From Pigoraptor vietnamica (Eukaryota > Opisthokonta > Filasterea), in contig CALSCQ010002401.1 in assembly GCA_943704525.1 (NCBI GenBank), positions 1 through 64,000 of the forward strand: 64,000 nt of DNA, read 5' to 3'. This document shows positions 35,029 to 47,807 of the stretch, one piece after another (the first letter of the stretch is position 1; each line of letters begins with the position of its first letter). The notes below the pieces were generated by a model, which was not told where the DNA came from, searched no databases, and was given only the letters and a program-made list of their open reading frames with translations. The translations under genes and the position numbers were made by a program.

Positions 35029-35299
35029 GACCCCACACAGCCCCTGGCGAACAGTGACTGACTGATTAAAGGCTCACTTTATGGAGACTGGCCATCTGTC
35101 TTGCACGTGGCTTGATGCGTCACAAGTGCGTCATTGCAACTTGCACGTGCCATTGCCTCAAAGGTTGCGCCCTCAACCGGCAACAACGCAGACGCCCAAC
35201 GCAGACGCCCACACGCCGCAGAGCGACTGACGCACAGCGCAGAGAGACTCTTGGGACGCACAGCGCAGAGAGGCCCCTGGGGCGCCCGCACTGCCTGCC

Positions 35300-36754
35300 A
35301 TGGCGCTCGCGTACGCCGGCAAGCGCATTCTTGCCCCGATGGTGCGCATCGGGACCCTCCCGTCGCGGCTCCTCGCGCTCGACTACGGCGCCGACATTGT
35401 GTACTCGGAGGAGATCATTGACCACAAGCTCATCGAGTGCAAGCGCGTCGTCAACACCGTGCTCGACACGGTCGACTTCAACCTCCCCGACGGGACCAAT
35501 GTCTTCCGCACGTGCGCGCGGGAGAAGGCGCACGTCGTGCTGCAGATTGGCACCGCGGACCCCGCGCGTGCCGTGCAGGTCGTGCGCCTTGTGGGCGGCG
35601 ACATTGCGGGCATCGACGTGAACATGGGCTGCCCCAAGGAGTACTCGACGAAGGGGGGGATGGGCGCCGCGCTGCTCGAGACGCCCGAGCTGGCCCGCAG
35701 CATTCTCACCGCGCTCGTCGCCGAGTCACCGGTCCCCGTCACCGCCAAAATCCGCATTCTACCGACCGTCGAGGACTCGATCCGCTTTGCGCAGATGGTG
35801 GCATCGACGGGCGTTGCGGCCGTTGCCGTGCACTACCGCCTCAAGGCGCAGCGGCCACGCGAGCAGGGATCCATGGAGCACCTGCGCGCGGTGGTGGCCG
35901 CTGTCACGCGTGTGCCCGTGATTGCGAACGGGGGCTCCCTCGACATTCGCACACCCGCCGACGTGGACGCCTTCTGGGCGGCGACCGGCGCGAGCAGCGT
36001 GATGGTGGCGCGCGCGGCGCAGTGGAACATGAGCGTGTTCCGGCGCGAGGGACTGCTGCCACCCGAGGACGTCGTGCGGGCTTTCCTGTGCCACGCCATG
36101 GCGACGGGCAATTCGCTCGGCAACACCAAGTACTGCGTGCTGCAGACGATTGCGGCCACTTCGGAGGACCCGCGGCATCGCGCAACCATGTCGGCCGACA
36201 CCATGCGCGACCTGTGCGACGTGTGGGGGCTGGCCGACGAGTTTGCGCGCGTGGACGGGGCTGTGCAGGCACGCGCCGCCGCGCAAAACTGCCGCCTGAA
36301 TGAGTTTGGCGTGCTGATGCCCGTCAGTCGGCGCGAGATATACGTCGATGACGACGGGAACGAGGGGGAGGGCGACCCCGCGGCCGACGGGCGAAAGCGG
36401 GCTGCCGACGACGATGGACAGCAGGCTCCGAAGCGGCGGCGCGTGGCGACGGAGCTTGACGTGCGCGTCCACCGGGGCAATCTCTCGGGCCCCTTTACCC
36501 CGAAGAATGCGCTGTACGAGCTCGCCAAGAAGCGGGGCGAGGGCGTGCCGCAGTACGACACGCACGAAGTCTCGCGCAACCTGTTTCGCGCGTTCGTGAC
36601 GTTCGAAGGCCGCGAGTACACGTCGGCCGAGCGGCACAAATCGAAGAAGCACGCAGAGCAGGCGGCTGCGCTGGCGTGCCTCACGGCCATTGGGGAAGCG
36701 CCCGAAGGGATGGCCGTGTCCGAAGACGCCCCGGCAATTGCGGCCGCGCGATGA
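35300..36754 (+). CDS. DUS2: tRNA-dihydrouridine synthase 2 with C-terminal dsRBD
   Basis: FMN enzyme that reduces uridine 20 in tRNA D-loops to dihydrouridine. It is a single exon of 484 residues. The TIM-barrel part starts YAGKRILAPMVRIGTLPSR and includes ADIVYSEEIIDHK, VVLQIGTADPARA and the catalytic Cys111 in MGCPKEYSTKGGMGAAL. It continues with PVTAKIRIL, HYRLKAQRPREQG (the His/Arg tRNA and FMN contacts) and PVIANGGSLDI. After an acidic/basic linker, residues about 395-465 form a dsRNA-binding domain (PKNALYELAKKRGEGVPQY to HKSKKHAEQAAALACL), as in animal DUS2. It has no introns, unlike most neighbours. The start lies 271 bp from the divergent NOP4/RBM28 ATG. Confidence 0.95.
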   Translation: MALAYAGKRILAPMVRIGTLPSRLLALDYGADIVYSEEIIDHKLIECKRVVNTVLDTVDFNLPDGTNVFRTCAREKAHVVLQIGTADPARAVQVVRLVGGDIAGIDVNMGCPKEYSTKGGMGAALLETPELARSILTALVAESPVPVTAKIRILPTVEDSIRFAQMVASTGVAAVAVHYRLKAQRPREQGSMEHLRAVVAAVTRVPVIANGGSLDIRTPADVDAFWAATGASSVMVARAAQWNMSVFRREGLLPPEDVVRAFLCHAMATGNSLGNTKYCVLQTIAATSEDPRHRATMSADTMRDLCDVWGLADEFARVDGAVQARAAAQNCRLNEFGVLMPVSRREIYVDDDGNEGEGDPAADGRKRAADDDGQQAPKRRRVATELDVRVHRGNLSGPFTPKNALYELAKKRGEGVPQYDTHEVSRNLFRAFVTFEGREYTSAERHKSKKHAEQAAALACLTAIGEAPEGMAVSEDAPAIAAAR

Positions 36755-37101
36755 GCTGCTTTGAGCCCGGCACGCTCTTGATTTGCGATGGTGCCTCTAC
36801 GAGCGCGGCGCTCTGTGCGTGCCCGCGTGGAGTTGTGAAGGTGCCTCTTGAACGTCACTGAAATCTTCTGACGCGCCGAGCATGATAACCATGGTGCCTG
36901 TCCTATCATTGGCCACTGCAACTGTTTCCTCGGCAGTCCACTACAATAGGATACAACGCCGTTTCGGAGGGGTGGTGCCCTCCCCGTGGCGCATCGCACA
37001 CGAAGCGACGCCACGCAATCACGCTGCAACGCGGCGCAAAGCAACAGACAGCACACGCAGACGAGTAGGCGCACACGGCGACCCTTGTCCCAACGGCCCT
37101 C
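36755..37101. other. Intergenic, DUS2 / TACC convergent ends
   Basis: 347 bp between two converging stop codons. It is presumably the two 3'UTRs. No feature is seen. Confidence 0.5.
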
Positions 37102-39067
37102 TCACTTGACCTTTGCGATCAGCTCGTCGCATATCGTCACGAGCTCCTTGTTCTCCTGTTCCTTCTGCGCGAGGGTGCGCTCCAGTCCAGCGATGGCCAG
37201 CTCGCTCTTCTTCAGCTTGGCAGACACCACTGCAATCTCGGTCGCGTGCGCCGCACGGACGCGCTCGATCTCTTGGTTTGCCCTGGTTGTGGGCGCGTGT
37301 TAGCCCGGGATAGAAATGGTGTAACGCAAGAAAGCCACACGCGGGACTGTGATACTTACTGCTCGATCTTTTCCTCGGCGTGTCGCTTGAGGGCCATGTA
37401 CCGCTGTTCAAACGTAACAAGGTCCTGCTGGGCCGCCGCGAGCGACTGCTTCAGCGCGTCCTCGTTCTGTCGGCGCCAAGACACGTTCATCAGCGCACGA
37501 ATGCGACTCATGTGCGTTTCAACAGAAAGCGAGTCCCGAGGCGCACGCCGTATTCGAAAAGGCGACTCGCAGACTCACAGCACACACACACTGCGTTCAA
37601 CCGCAAGGGACGAGCACGTGCCTTCTTCATCCCGTCGGCCGCCTCCTTGAGCTTCTCGTAGCGACGGTGGAGGTCGGAGAACGCCGTCTCCACAGAGCGC
37701 ACCTCGCCGAGTGCCTGGTCGCGCTCCTTGATGGCCGTCTGGAGCGACTGCGCATGCGACGCCTTTTGCGACTCCATTTCGCCTGCAAAAAGAAAAGAGC
37801 GATGAGACAGCGGAGCCACACACACACAGGCGGCCGCGCGCGCACGTACCGAGCATGCCCGTCATCACAGACTCGTAGTCGTCGAGGATCTTGGCGAGGT
37901 TCTTGTTCTTGTCGCTCTCCGCCGAGGCCTGCTCCGTCAGCGCCTTCACCTGCGCCCGCAGCGACTCGATCTCTCTGTCGGCCTGCGGATGAAACAGTCC
38001 CAATGGTCACAACGGCGCACGCGCACAGCCACAGCAACCGACAACCAGCCGCGCACCTCTTCTTTGATGGCCCGCTTTGCGAGGGTCATGTCCTTCTCCG
38101 AATACTTGAGCACGGCGACCAGTGGGCTGCCGGGATCCTCGACTGTGGGAAGCGCCCGCTGCGCCACGGTCGGCCTCGCGGGGCCTGCGACGCGCGTGTC
38201 CGGAGCCGGAGCCGGAGCCGGGGCAACAGCATGCGCAGGCGCGGGTGCTGGCACGAGTGTGGGGGCGGGCGCCGCAGGGCGCGCCGGTGTGAGTTGGATG
38301 AGCGTGTCTTCCTCGCCAGCGGCTGGGGACTGCGGGATGGCCTCAAGCCGCTTCCGAGCAAAAGGTGGCGTGCGCGCGCCAGTACGCGGCGGCGGCGCAT
38401 GAGCCGGGGGGTGCGGCTGTGCCCCCGCCTCGGACAAGAGCGGGTCGAATCGCGTGTACAGTGACTCGCGGAGGCGCGCGTTGGCCGCGCCCGCGCCGCC
38501 CGTGGACGCCATCTTGTCGAGGTAGTCGAGCTCCAGCTGTTGAATGGCCTTGGATGGGGACGCAAAGTCCTCTTCCGCAGCGCCGTGCGCCTCCATCTGC
38601 TCCGCGGTGCCGCTGTTGTGCTCCTCGGGCGTGATTTCGCCCGACTGGCGCATGGCATTCTCAACTGCGTCGCGAACCACTTCCTGCGCACACGCGAGTG
38701 AGCATAACAGTACAACAACAAAATATCGTTCGCAAATTTAACATGCAGACGACCCACCTCCGCCATGGCGAGATAGATTAGATGATCCTGCTTTGTGACA
38801 ATCTGCACGCGCTCGGCCCACTTCTCCTCCTCGTCGAGAGCGCGGATCAGCTCCCAAGGCTGCGCTTGCTCTGTACTCCGCACCTGGGGGTCCGCGTCAC
38901 CCAATGTCAGCAACGGTGCCCCGCAGTGCAACCAACAATCGAACGAAAAGCCCACGGAGCACGGGCAGGCGCACCTTCTGTCCGGTGGGGCGAGCGGCGG
39001 GGTTGAAGTTTTCCTTGTCGGCCGTGAGGATGTCCGTGCCCCTCCCCGTCCGCAGCTGCGCGCTCAT
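37102..39067 (-). CDS. TACC-domain protein (transforming acidic coiled-coil)
   Basis: TACC proteins bind XMAP215/ch-TOG-family microtubule polymerases at centrosomes, spindle poles and plus ends. From ATG 39067 (MSAQLRTGRGTDILTADKEN) a short disordered head leads to WELIRALDEEEKWAERVQ. The motif LYTRFDPLLSEAG follows; animal TACCs have a very similar FDPLL motif. A Pro/Ala-rich linker then leads to a long C-terminal coiled coil. The coiled coil matches the TACC domain closely: KILDDYESVMTGML, KERDQALGEVRSVETAFSDL, HRRYEKLKEAADGMKKNEDA, QRYMALKRHAEEKIEQANQE and the C-terminus ELVTICDELIAKVK. About eight exons, short introns, stop at 37104-37102. It fits a flagellate that carries CFAP99 in the same window. 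Confidence 0.88.
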
Positions 39068-39453
39068 TTTTCGCACGCCACAACCCTGCTCAAAACAGCG
39101 CACACTCGCGCACTGTCCACCGCCGAGTCGTTCGCCTGAAAACGTATCGGCTTGCGTCAAAGTGCAAAGTGCATCCGAAAAAACGCGCCGTTCCAAAAAT
39201 TCAAATCTGTGGCAAAGTGCGCCGTCACGTGATCACGAGCTGCAAAAAAGGTAACCCTCACCTAGGCACAAACTCTGAATTATTCAAAAAAAATAACGAG
39301 CGCGAACTCAAGGGAGACCAGAGAAACACTTTCTTCTTTTTTTTTTTTTTTTTTTTCCAGTTTCTGTTAAGGCTCACCCTCGCCGGCATGTGGAACGTCC
39401 CGTGCCTTTCCCCTTCACGAGAATGACTTCCCGCGACGTGTGCGCCTTCTAAG
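39068..39453. other. Intergenic with T20 homopolymer
   Basis: 386 bp upstream of the TACC gene and downstream of the UPF0145 gene (both minus). It contains an uninterrupted T run at 39337-39356. No gene is seen. Confidence 0.6.
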
Positions 39454-40111
39454 CTACTCTTCGGCGCGATCGAGGTCGCGGTCGAGCGAGTATCCCTCGC
39501 CGACACCGACGCGACGAGGCACCACCCGCTCGCCCTTCCCGTCCACGCGCGCCGGTACAATCGTGCATGCGGTCCCGTACGAAGTCACAAGCTGCCCGCT
39601 CCCCGTTTGACCAATTGACTCGATGTCGTAGTGCACCCCTAGCACCGCATTCGCGCCCTTTTTCACCGCTGCGCACCAAAGCGTCACTCTAATGAATATT
39701 TTATACGCATGAGAAGATTACCCATCAGGTGGTGCGACGCCCTTACCCTCACGAATCATGAGCTGCGTTGCGGTATTTCGCACTTGCGTAGAGCTCAGTG
39801 CAATGGCCTCGAGTTCGCCGCGCAGCGTGAACACGGTCTTGTCCCGACACCCGACCGCCGAGCCAACGACAATGCCAAAGTCCTGCACACACGACCGTTA
39901 AGCCAATGCGCGGGTCCCACTGAGCCACGACGGCCCTCTGCACACACGCTACCTGCGCAATCATGTAGCCATCGATGGGCTGTGTCAGCGTGGACACGAC
40001 GCACTGCGAGACAAGAACGTCTTCGGAGACAGACGCGCGCCGACGCCCCAAACCGCCGGCCGACCCCACGCTGTCGGATGCAGTCTCCCCTGCGCCTGTT
40101 GCGGACGCCAT
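39454..40111 (-). CDS. YbjQ/UPF0145-like protein
   Basis: Small protein of the YbjQ (UPF0145) family, which is common in bacteria and whose biochemical role is unknown. From ATG 40111 a 30-residue Ser/Ala-rich head precedes the domain. Domain motifs are VSTLTQPIDGYMIAQ, then after an intron DFGIVVGSAVGCRDKTVFTL and LEAIALSSTQVRNTATQLMI. After a second intron come KKGANAVLGVHYDIESIGQT and LVTSYGTACTIVPAR. The GANAVLGVxxD and YGTA motifs are family hallmarks. At least three exons are joined by normal GT-AG introns, so this is a resident nuclear gene. The charged C-terminus (DRDLDRAEE, TAG at 39456-39454) is lineage-specific. Confidence 0.78.
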
Positions 40112-40977
40112 TCCAAACGATCACAGTGAAGTAACAGCAGGCTGAAAGATCGCCGCGGCACGCGCAGCCACTTCATAGCCTATATCATAGCCTCGATGCT
40201 GCAACCGGCCAAAGGGTAACAATGGGACATGCCAGAAATTCCGCGTGCCGCACGTGACTCTCCAAGGCGCTTAGGTAGGGAACTCAAGGGATGTGAAAGG
40301 CGCGCTTTAGAGAGAGAGAACGGACTGGGTACTGCCAACAGAGGCACGGGCTGTTCGTGGCGGGTCGCTGCAAGACAAGGCGTTGCAAGTGTGCCTGCCA
40401 GTTACGTGCTCACTACTTCGAGTGGCCCACAAGAGCAGGCTTTACCAATTGCGTTGCGAGCGCACAAGCATGACCAGCCCACATGCTGCAGGGAAAGAGA
40501 GCGCAGGAAGCGCAAAAAAAAAGAATAATAATGATAATAAACGGCGCTGCAACCCACGGCGACGCCGGCTTTCTCTTAGCCCCCGTGGTAAGTCGTCTTC
40601 CCCATCGCCACGTCGCCCGCAAATAGACTGAGATCCCAGGTGATTTCCGAACAATTTGGTGCAATTCTCTCAAATTAAACGGCCCTGGCACCCACCCTCT
40701 TGCCAGTCCCCTTGACTGGATTTGAACTGCGCCATCAAGGCCCTAATTGGACCGTGACAGCACACACGCGCACGTCTCTCTCGGGGCATAAAAGTCACAC
40801 ACGCACACATTGTAGAAAGTGTGGGGTGCGTCGAAGAGTGACTGGACTGACGCAAGGACGCTACGAGCTGGAAGGACAGCCGCGTGAAGGACGCTACGAG
40901 CTGGAAGGACAGCCGCGTGAGCTAGGAGTACAGCCTGCTTCTTCGTTCCTTACGGCATTGTGCGTTGCGTTGCGAGG
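40112..40977. promoter_or_regulatory. Divergent upstream region, UPF0145 / YKT6
   Basis: 866 bp between divergent starts, with no supportable gene. It contains an A-rich segment (40507-40545) and a 33-bp tandem duplication at 40854-40920. Confidence 0.5.
40854..40920. repeat. 33-bp tandem duplication upstream of YKT6
   Basis: Two copies of a 33-bp unit that includes GCTACGAGCTGGAAGGACAG, ending about 60 bp before the YKT6 ATG. Confidence 0.92.
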
Positions 40978-42039
40978 ATGAAGATTTACGCCATCAGCCT
41001 GTACTACAAGGCCGGCACGTCCTTGCGGCTGCTGGCGGATGCGCTTGAGCTGTCGCAGTTCGGCTTCTTCCAGCGGTCTAGGTGGGCATCGGAGACCGAC
41101 CCCGGCAGTCCCTCACGCGTGGCTGACTCGGCTGTGCGATGCGCAGTGTGCAGGAGTTTATGAAGTTCTTCTCCAAGACGGTGGCGGAGCGTACTGCGCC
41201 CGGCATGCGGCAATCCGTGGAGGAGCAAAGTGCGTACGCTCGCGATGCCTGTGTTGTGCGCCCTTGTCGTGCTCAAAGCATTGCCGGCTGTTACCGCCTG
41301 CTGCAGATTACGTGTTCCATGCGCACATGCGCCACGACAACCTCTGCGGTATTATTATTTGCGACAAGGAGTACCCGCAGCGCGTCGCCTTTTCGCTCAT
41401 CACCAAGTCTATTGAGGACCTGTGCAAGGCCCACAGCAAGGTAAGAGTCCCTTAAGCCGCGTTCGTGCTGCTGGTGTCTGGCGCTGTTGTCTGTTGTCTT
41501 GGCGCCGCTGTCGTCTTGGCGCTGTTGTCTTGGCGCTGTTGTCTTGGCGCTGTTGTCTTGGCGCTGTTGTCTTGGCGCTGTTGTCTTGGCGTTGTTGTTG
41601 TCTGGCGCTGGTGTCTGGCGCTGTTGTCTGGCGCTGCTGTTGTCCGGGAGCTCACGCCGCGTGACTCACTCGTCAGGATGTGTATACGAAGACGACGGTG
41701 CCGCTCTCGTTTCCCCTGCTGCAGCAGCACTTGACCAAATACCAGAACCCGCAAGAGGCCGACGCGCTCTCGAAGGTCCAGAAGGACCTCGACGAGACAA
41801 AAATCATTCTTGTGAGTGTGCCGGTAACGGGCGTCGCATGAAGTGTGTTGTGTGTGTATGCGCATGCATCTTGCTGACACTATCCTTTCGTGCGCGTGCA
41901 GCATAAGACGATAGAGGGTGTGTTGGACCGAGGCGAGAAGCTGGAGAACATTGTGGAAAGGACGAACGACCTCAGCGCGCAGTCGAAGCTGTTCTACAAG
42001 AATGCCGCTAAGACAAACAGCTGCTGCGTGCTCCAGTGA
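40978..42039 (+). CDS. YKT6: YKT6 longin v-/R-SNARE
   Basis: Lipidated R-SNARE used in Golgi, endosome, vacuole and autophagosome fusion. The longin domain begins [19 protein letters not shown] at 40978. It continues across introns as [20 protein letters not shown] (Ser codon split AG/T), [20 protein letters not shown] and [11 protein letters not shown]. The linker [20 protein letters not shown] is diagnostic. The SNARE motif follows ([20 protein letters not shown]) with its central Arg. The C-terminus is SCCVLQ: the CaaX box CVLQ predicts farnesylation and the preceding Cys predicts palmitoylation. There is no transmembrane helix, as expected. About six exons. One intron (41453-41676) contains a 14-bp minisatellite. 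Convergent with DHX35, 101 bp between stops. Confidence 0.95.
41493..41645. repeat. 14-bp minisatellite in YKT6 intron
   Basis: Perfect and degenerate tandem copies of GCTGTTGTCTTGGC. Confidence 0.93.
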
Positions 42040-42140
42040 TGCGCTGCGCGTGCGCGTGCGTTGCGTGCTATGAATTGCCGTTTACCATCCGTTCATTGCC
42101 GAGTCGGCGCCAGTCCAACTCGCATGTCGCGCGAGTGGCG

Positions 42141-44490
<2,350 letters not shown>

Positions 44491-44788
44491 GGCTGCTCGT
44501 CGTTCGATGGAAGGCTAGACGAGAGGCAGGTCCGTTTGAACAACAGTTGCATGCACGCACACGACACCATGACGTCACATGTCCGTGTCTGGACACCTTT
44601 CGGGCAATCAGCGGCTGGTGACGACACGTGCAGTTGCTCGTGGCTTCTGGGTGCAACGCGCACTCATTATTGCAATTCGCTTAAGTGCCACAGCATTGCT
44701 GTGTGAAGTCCTCAATGCGCGTCTCCCACCACCGCCGTCGCACGCTGCTACGTTGAATCACTCTTGGTCACTTCCGCCTTGTTTGAAA
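44491..44788. promoter_or_regulatory. Divergent upstream region, DHX35 / PBDC1
   Basis: 298 bp between the divergent ATGs. I see nothing else in it. Confidence 0.5.
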
Positions 44789-45701
44789 ATGTCAGAGGCA
44801 TTGATGAAACAGATTGAGGACGCCCTCGAGCAACAGGTGCGTTCGCGTGTGCGTTCGCGTGCGGTCTCTCGAAATCCTTCGTTTGCTGTGGTTGTTGTGA
44901 AACTTGTTCGTTTTGCTCACTTGCGTGAGACGTAATGGAGAATAAGTAAGCTAAGGAGAGGACTACCAACATATGTCTGTGCGACAGCCTAATCTCGGCC
45001 AAAAGCCGGCGGGCGGTGCGGGGCCAACGTCTGACCTGTACGACGCGACCAAGTACGAAAACAACGAGGACATTGAGCGGGCGTGGGCGATTAAGGTGCG
45101 TGTGCGTCGTAGTGTACCTTGTTCGGTTGATGTGGAGACTGAGAATCTCAACTGCAGGCGTTTAAGCATGCCGAGACGTACTTTGGTCTCATCTCCAAAG
45201 TGAACCCGAAGTCGCTCAAGCTCACCCCGTGAGTGCACTGCGCGGTTGCGGCGTCCGTTAAGTCCGCAGCGTCAGTCTGTTACTGTCCGCTGACTGCTCT
45301 GCATTCGCAGTATGGACGATGAGATTTACGACACATTTAGGGAAAGCTTCCCCAATTTTCCGCTCGATCTCATTCCGGAGCGCCTGCTGAAGGCTTCCGA
45401 CGCCAAGGAGAAGTGGCGCGCGTTCTGCAACCGCTTTGAGAACCGCGTGGAGGACTTCAACTTTGGCACGCTGCTTCGGTTGGACGCGGCGAAGGAGTAC
45501 TCGGAGGAGAACACAATATTCGGTGCGTGATGCATCATGTCTCTCGTGTTGGCGCACTTTGAGTCGTTATAACTTATGTGGCGTGAGTGTGACTTTCCGT
45601 TGACGAACGCATTCGCCGCAGTGACGCGCATCCAGTTTTACGCGCTTGAGATTGCGCGCAACCGCGAAGGCGTCAACTCGCAGCACTACAGCCAAAAGTG
45701 A
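44789..45701 (+). CDS. PBDC1: PBDC1 (yeast YPL225W-type) protein
   Basis: Small conserved eukaryotic protein. The yeast homologue has been described as a ribosome-associated chaperone for nascent eEF1A, despite the misleading family name (polysaccharide biosynthesis domain). Exon 1 (MSEALMKQIEDALEQQ from 44789) joins PNLGQKPAGG. The core follows: YENNEDIERAWAIK/AFKHAETYFGLIS, NPKSLKLTP/MDDEIYDTFRE, KEKWRAFCNRFENRVEDFNF, GTLLRLDAAKEYSEENTIF and VTRIQFYALEIARNREG. TGA is at 45699. Five exons with short introns. The long ACxxxxE linker of some homologues is absent, and the overall length of about 170 residues is normal for the family. Confidence 0.93.
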
Positions 45702-46084
45702 TCTCGTAAAGAGGCTGGCATCGCAACACACTGAATGTTGCTCGACAGCATAGAGGGTGCATGCAAGTGCCTGGCAGCATGGAGTGTGACTCGTCGCAAG
45801 CAAACGCGGGATTCGTAATCTGCCGTGCGTAGTGACGTTTTAACAGAATTACGATGGAAATTCCGCGTTGACGATCGGAAAAGGCGCGCGCTGACGTTTC
45901 ACAAGTGAGTCACACGCAAAGCAAAAAATCAACTCACGCACAGCAGAGAGCGCACAGAAGAGCGAGAAGGGGAGGGAATTCCCTCTTGGTCCTTTGGGCG
46001 GACGGTGTGGAGGCGCAAAAGCAGGGCGCAGTCATATCAAGTCGCTTTTGTTGACCCGCGCGTCGCGCGAAAACGACAGACGAG
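45702..46084. other. Intergenic, PBDC1 to GID8
   Basis: 383 bp between co-directional genes. No gene or strong repeat is seen. It must contain the GID8 promoter. Confidence 0.5.
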
Positions 46085-46326
46085 ATGAATCTCGCGCCAA
46101 AGAAGACGGTGTCTTCGGACGAGTGGGAGCGGCGGCTTGCGGCCGTGCGCATCAGCAAGGCGGACATGAACCGGCTCGTGATGAACTACCTCGTTATTGA
46201 GGGCTACAAGGAGGCCGCCGAGCGCTTTGTCGCGGAGAGCGGCGAAAGCCCAAACATTCAGCTGGACTCGATCGAGGACAGGCACGTGCGCTCCTGTCGT
46301 CGGGATTGTTCGTTTGCATACACGCA

Positions 46327-46358
<32 letters not shown>

Positions 46359-46383
46359 CACACACATACACACACACGCACAC

Positions 46384-46470
<87 letters not shown>

Positions 46471-46623
46471 CACGCACACGCACACACACTGTACACACAC
46501 ACGCACACACACGCACACGCACACACACACGCACACACACGCACACACGCACACTGTACACACACACGCACACACACACACACACATACACACACACACA
46601 CACACACACGCACACACACGCAC

Positions 46624-46659
<36 letters not shown>

Positions 46660-46696
46660 TACACACACACGCACGCACACGCACACGCACACACGC

Positions 46697-46732
<36 letters not shown>

Positions 46733-47662
46733 TACACACACACACAACGCAGAGGCGCCCACCGGCAAGCCTGCCTCCCTTTTGACAATCGTTGCGTTTC
46801 TCTCTCTCGTGAAGGATGCGGATACGTGCCGCCGTGCAAAAGGGCAATATCGAGCATGCCATTGAGCTTGTGAACGACCTCGACCCCGAGATTCTCGACA
46901 CGAACCCGCGGCTCTACTTTCATCTCCACCAGCAGCGCCTCATCGAGCTCATCCGGCAGGTGTGTCTGGTCCCGCCGCTCGCCTCCGAGTTTCTGCGTTG
47001 TTTGCGCTGTATTGCATCCTCCCGGCTAACATTTGAAAACCCCGTCGCACCTCTCCGTTCGGCGGCAGAATCGCATGGCGGAAGCGCTTGAATTTGCGCA
47101 GGAGGAGCTCGCCCCGCGCGTGGAGGAGCACCCGCAGTTCCTTGAAGAGCTCGAGCGCACACTCGCACTCCTCGCCTTCGAGACGCAGAAGGCGTGCCCC
47201 GTCGGGTGCGTTGGGCCGTGCTTTGCCGCTTTACTGTGCGCTCTCCTGCCCACGCACTGTGCTGTCTATTGCAAACGAAGCCCTGAGTTCGGTGTGCTGA
47301 CGCTCGCTCGTGCCGCAGGTACCTTCTCGACGCGTCGCAGCGCCAGAAGACGGCGAGCGAGCTCAATGCGGCCATCTTGACGAGCCAGTCGCAGGTGGGG
47401 ATGTGCGGCAGTGCGTGTCTCGCACTCATTGTGCTTGCATTCCGCGTAACAATTGACTTTTCGTGCGTCTTTTCAACTGGCCATTTCCGCTCACGTGACC
47501 ATGCTGTCGCTGCAGGAGCGGGAGCCCAAGCTGCCGGGCCTACTAAAGATGCTCCACTGGGCGCAGGGACAGCTGGACGAGAAGGTGCGCTACCCGCGCA
47601 TGAACGACGTCGTCTCGGCTGCCCTCGAAACGCCGGCTGACCCCATGGAGACGGTCATGTGA
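46085..47662 (+). CDS. GID8: GID8/TWA1, CTLH-GID ubiquitin ligase subunit
   Basis: Scaffold subunit of the GID/CTLH E3 ubiquitin ligase. Exon 1 starts [18 protein letters not shown] at 46085 and contains the LisH motif ([20 protein letters not shown]). It ends [14 protein letters not shown]. After a roughly 530-bp repeat-filled intron the CTLH domain follows: [39 protein letters not shown] and [20 protein letters not shown]. The CRA domain comes next: [53 protein letters not shown]. The end is METVM with TGA at 47660. The order LisH-CTLH-CRA and the length of about 230 residues match GID8. Convergent with TRMT11, 145 bp between stops. Confidence 0.94.
46318..46744. repeat. Long compound CA array in GID8 intron 1
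   Basis: About 430 bp of ACAC broken by GCAC, with four interspersed CACTGTACACAC blocks near 46489, 46555, 46657 and 46731. Confidence 0.95.
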
Positions 47663-47807
47663 GCGCGTGCGTGCGCGTGCGCGTGCGCGTGCGTGCGTGC
47701 GTTGCAATCTGCGTCGCTGCGTTCACAGAGCCGAACAGGCGAATTCTCTCACAAAGCACACTCAGATGAGACGCATTTGGCCAACGTTTTCGCACGTGCG
47801 TGAGGCT

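Noticed and set aside
40690-40760. Possible tRNA T-arm (minus strand TTCAAATCC) upstream of YKT6
   Set aside because: The flanking bases cannot pair into a T-stem and no acceptor or anticodon stem could be found.
46318-46744. CRISPR-like array
   Set aside because: The units are dinucleotide repeats without unique spacers, in a eukaryotic intron.
46081-46873. Long frames of Thr-His or Cys-Val repeats across GID8 intron 1 (also in the NOP4/RBM28 and ELP2 introns)
   Set aside because: They are translations of CA/TG microsatellites inside introns and have no independent start or homology.
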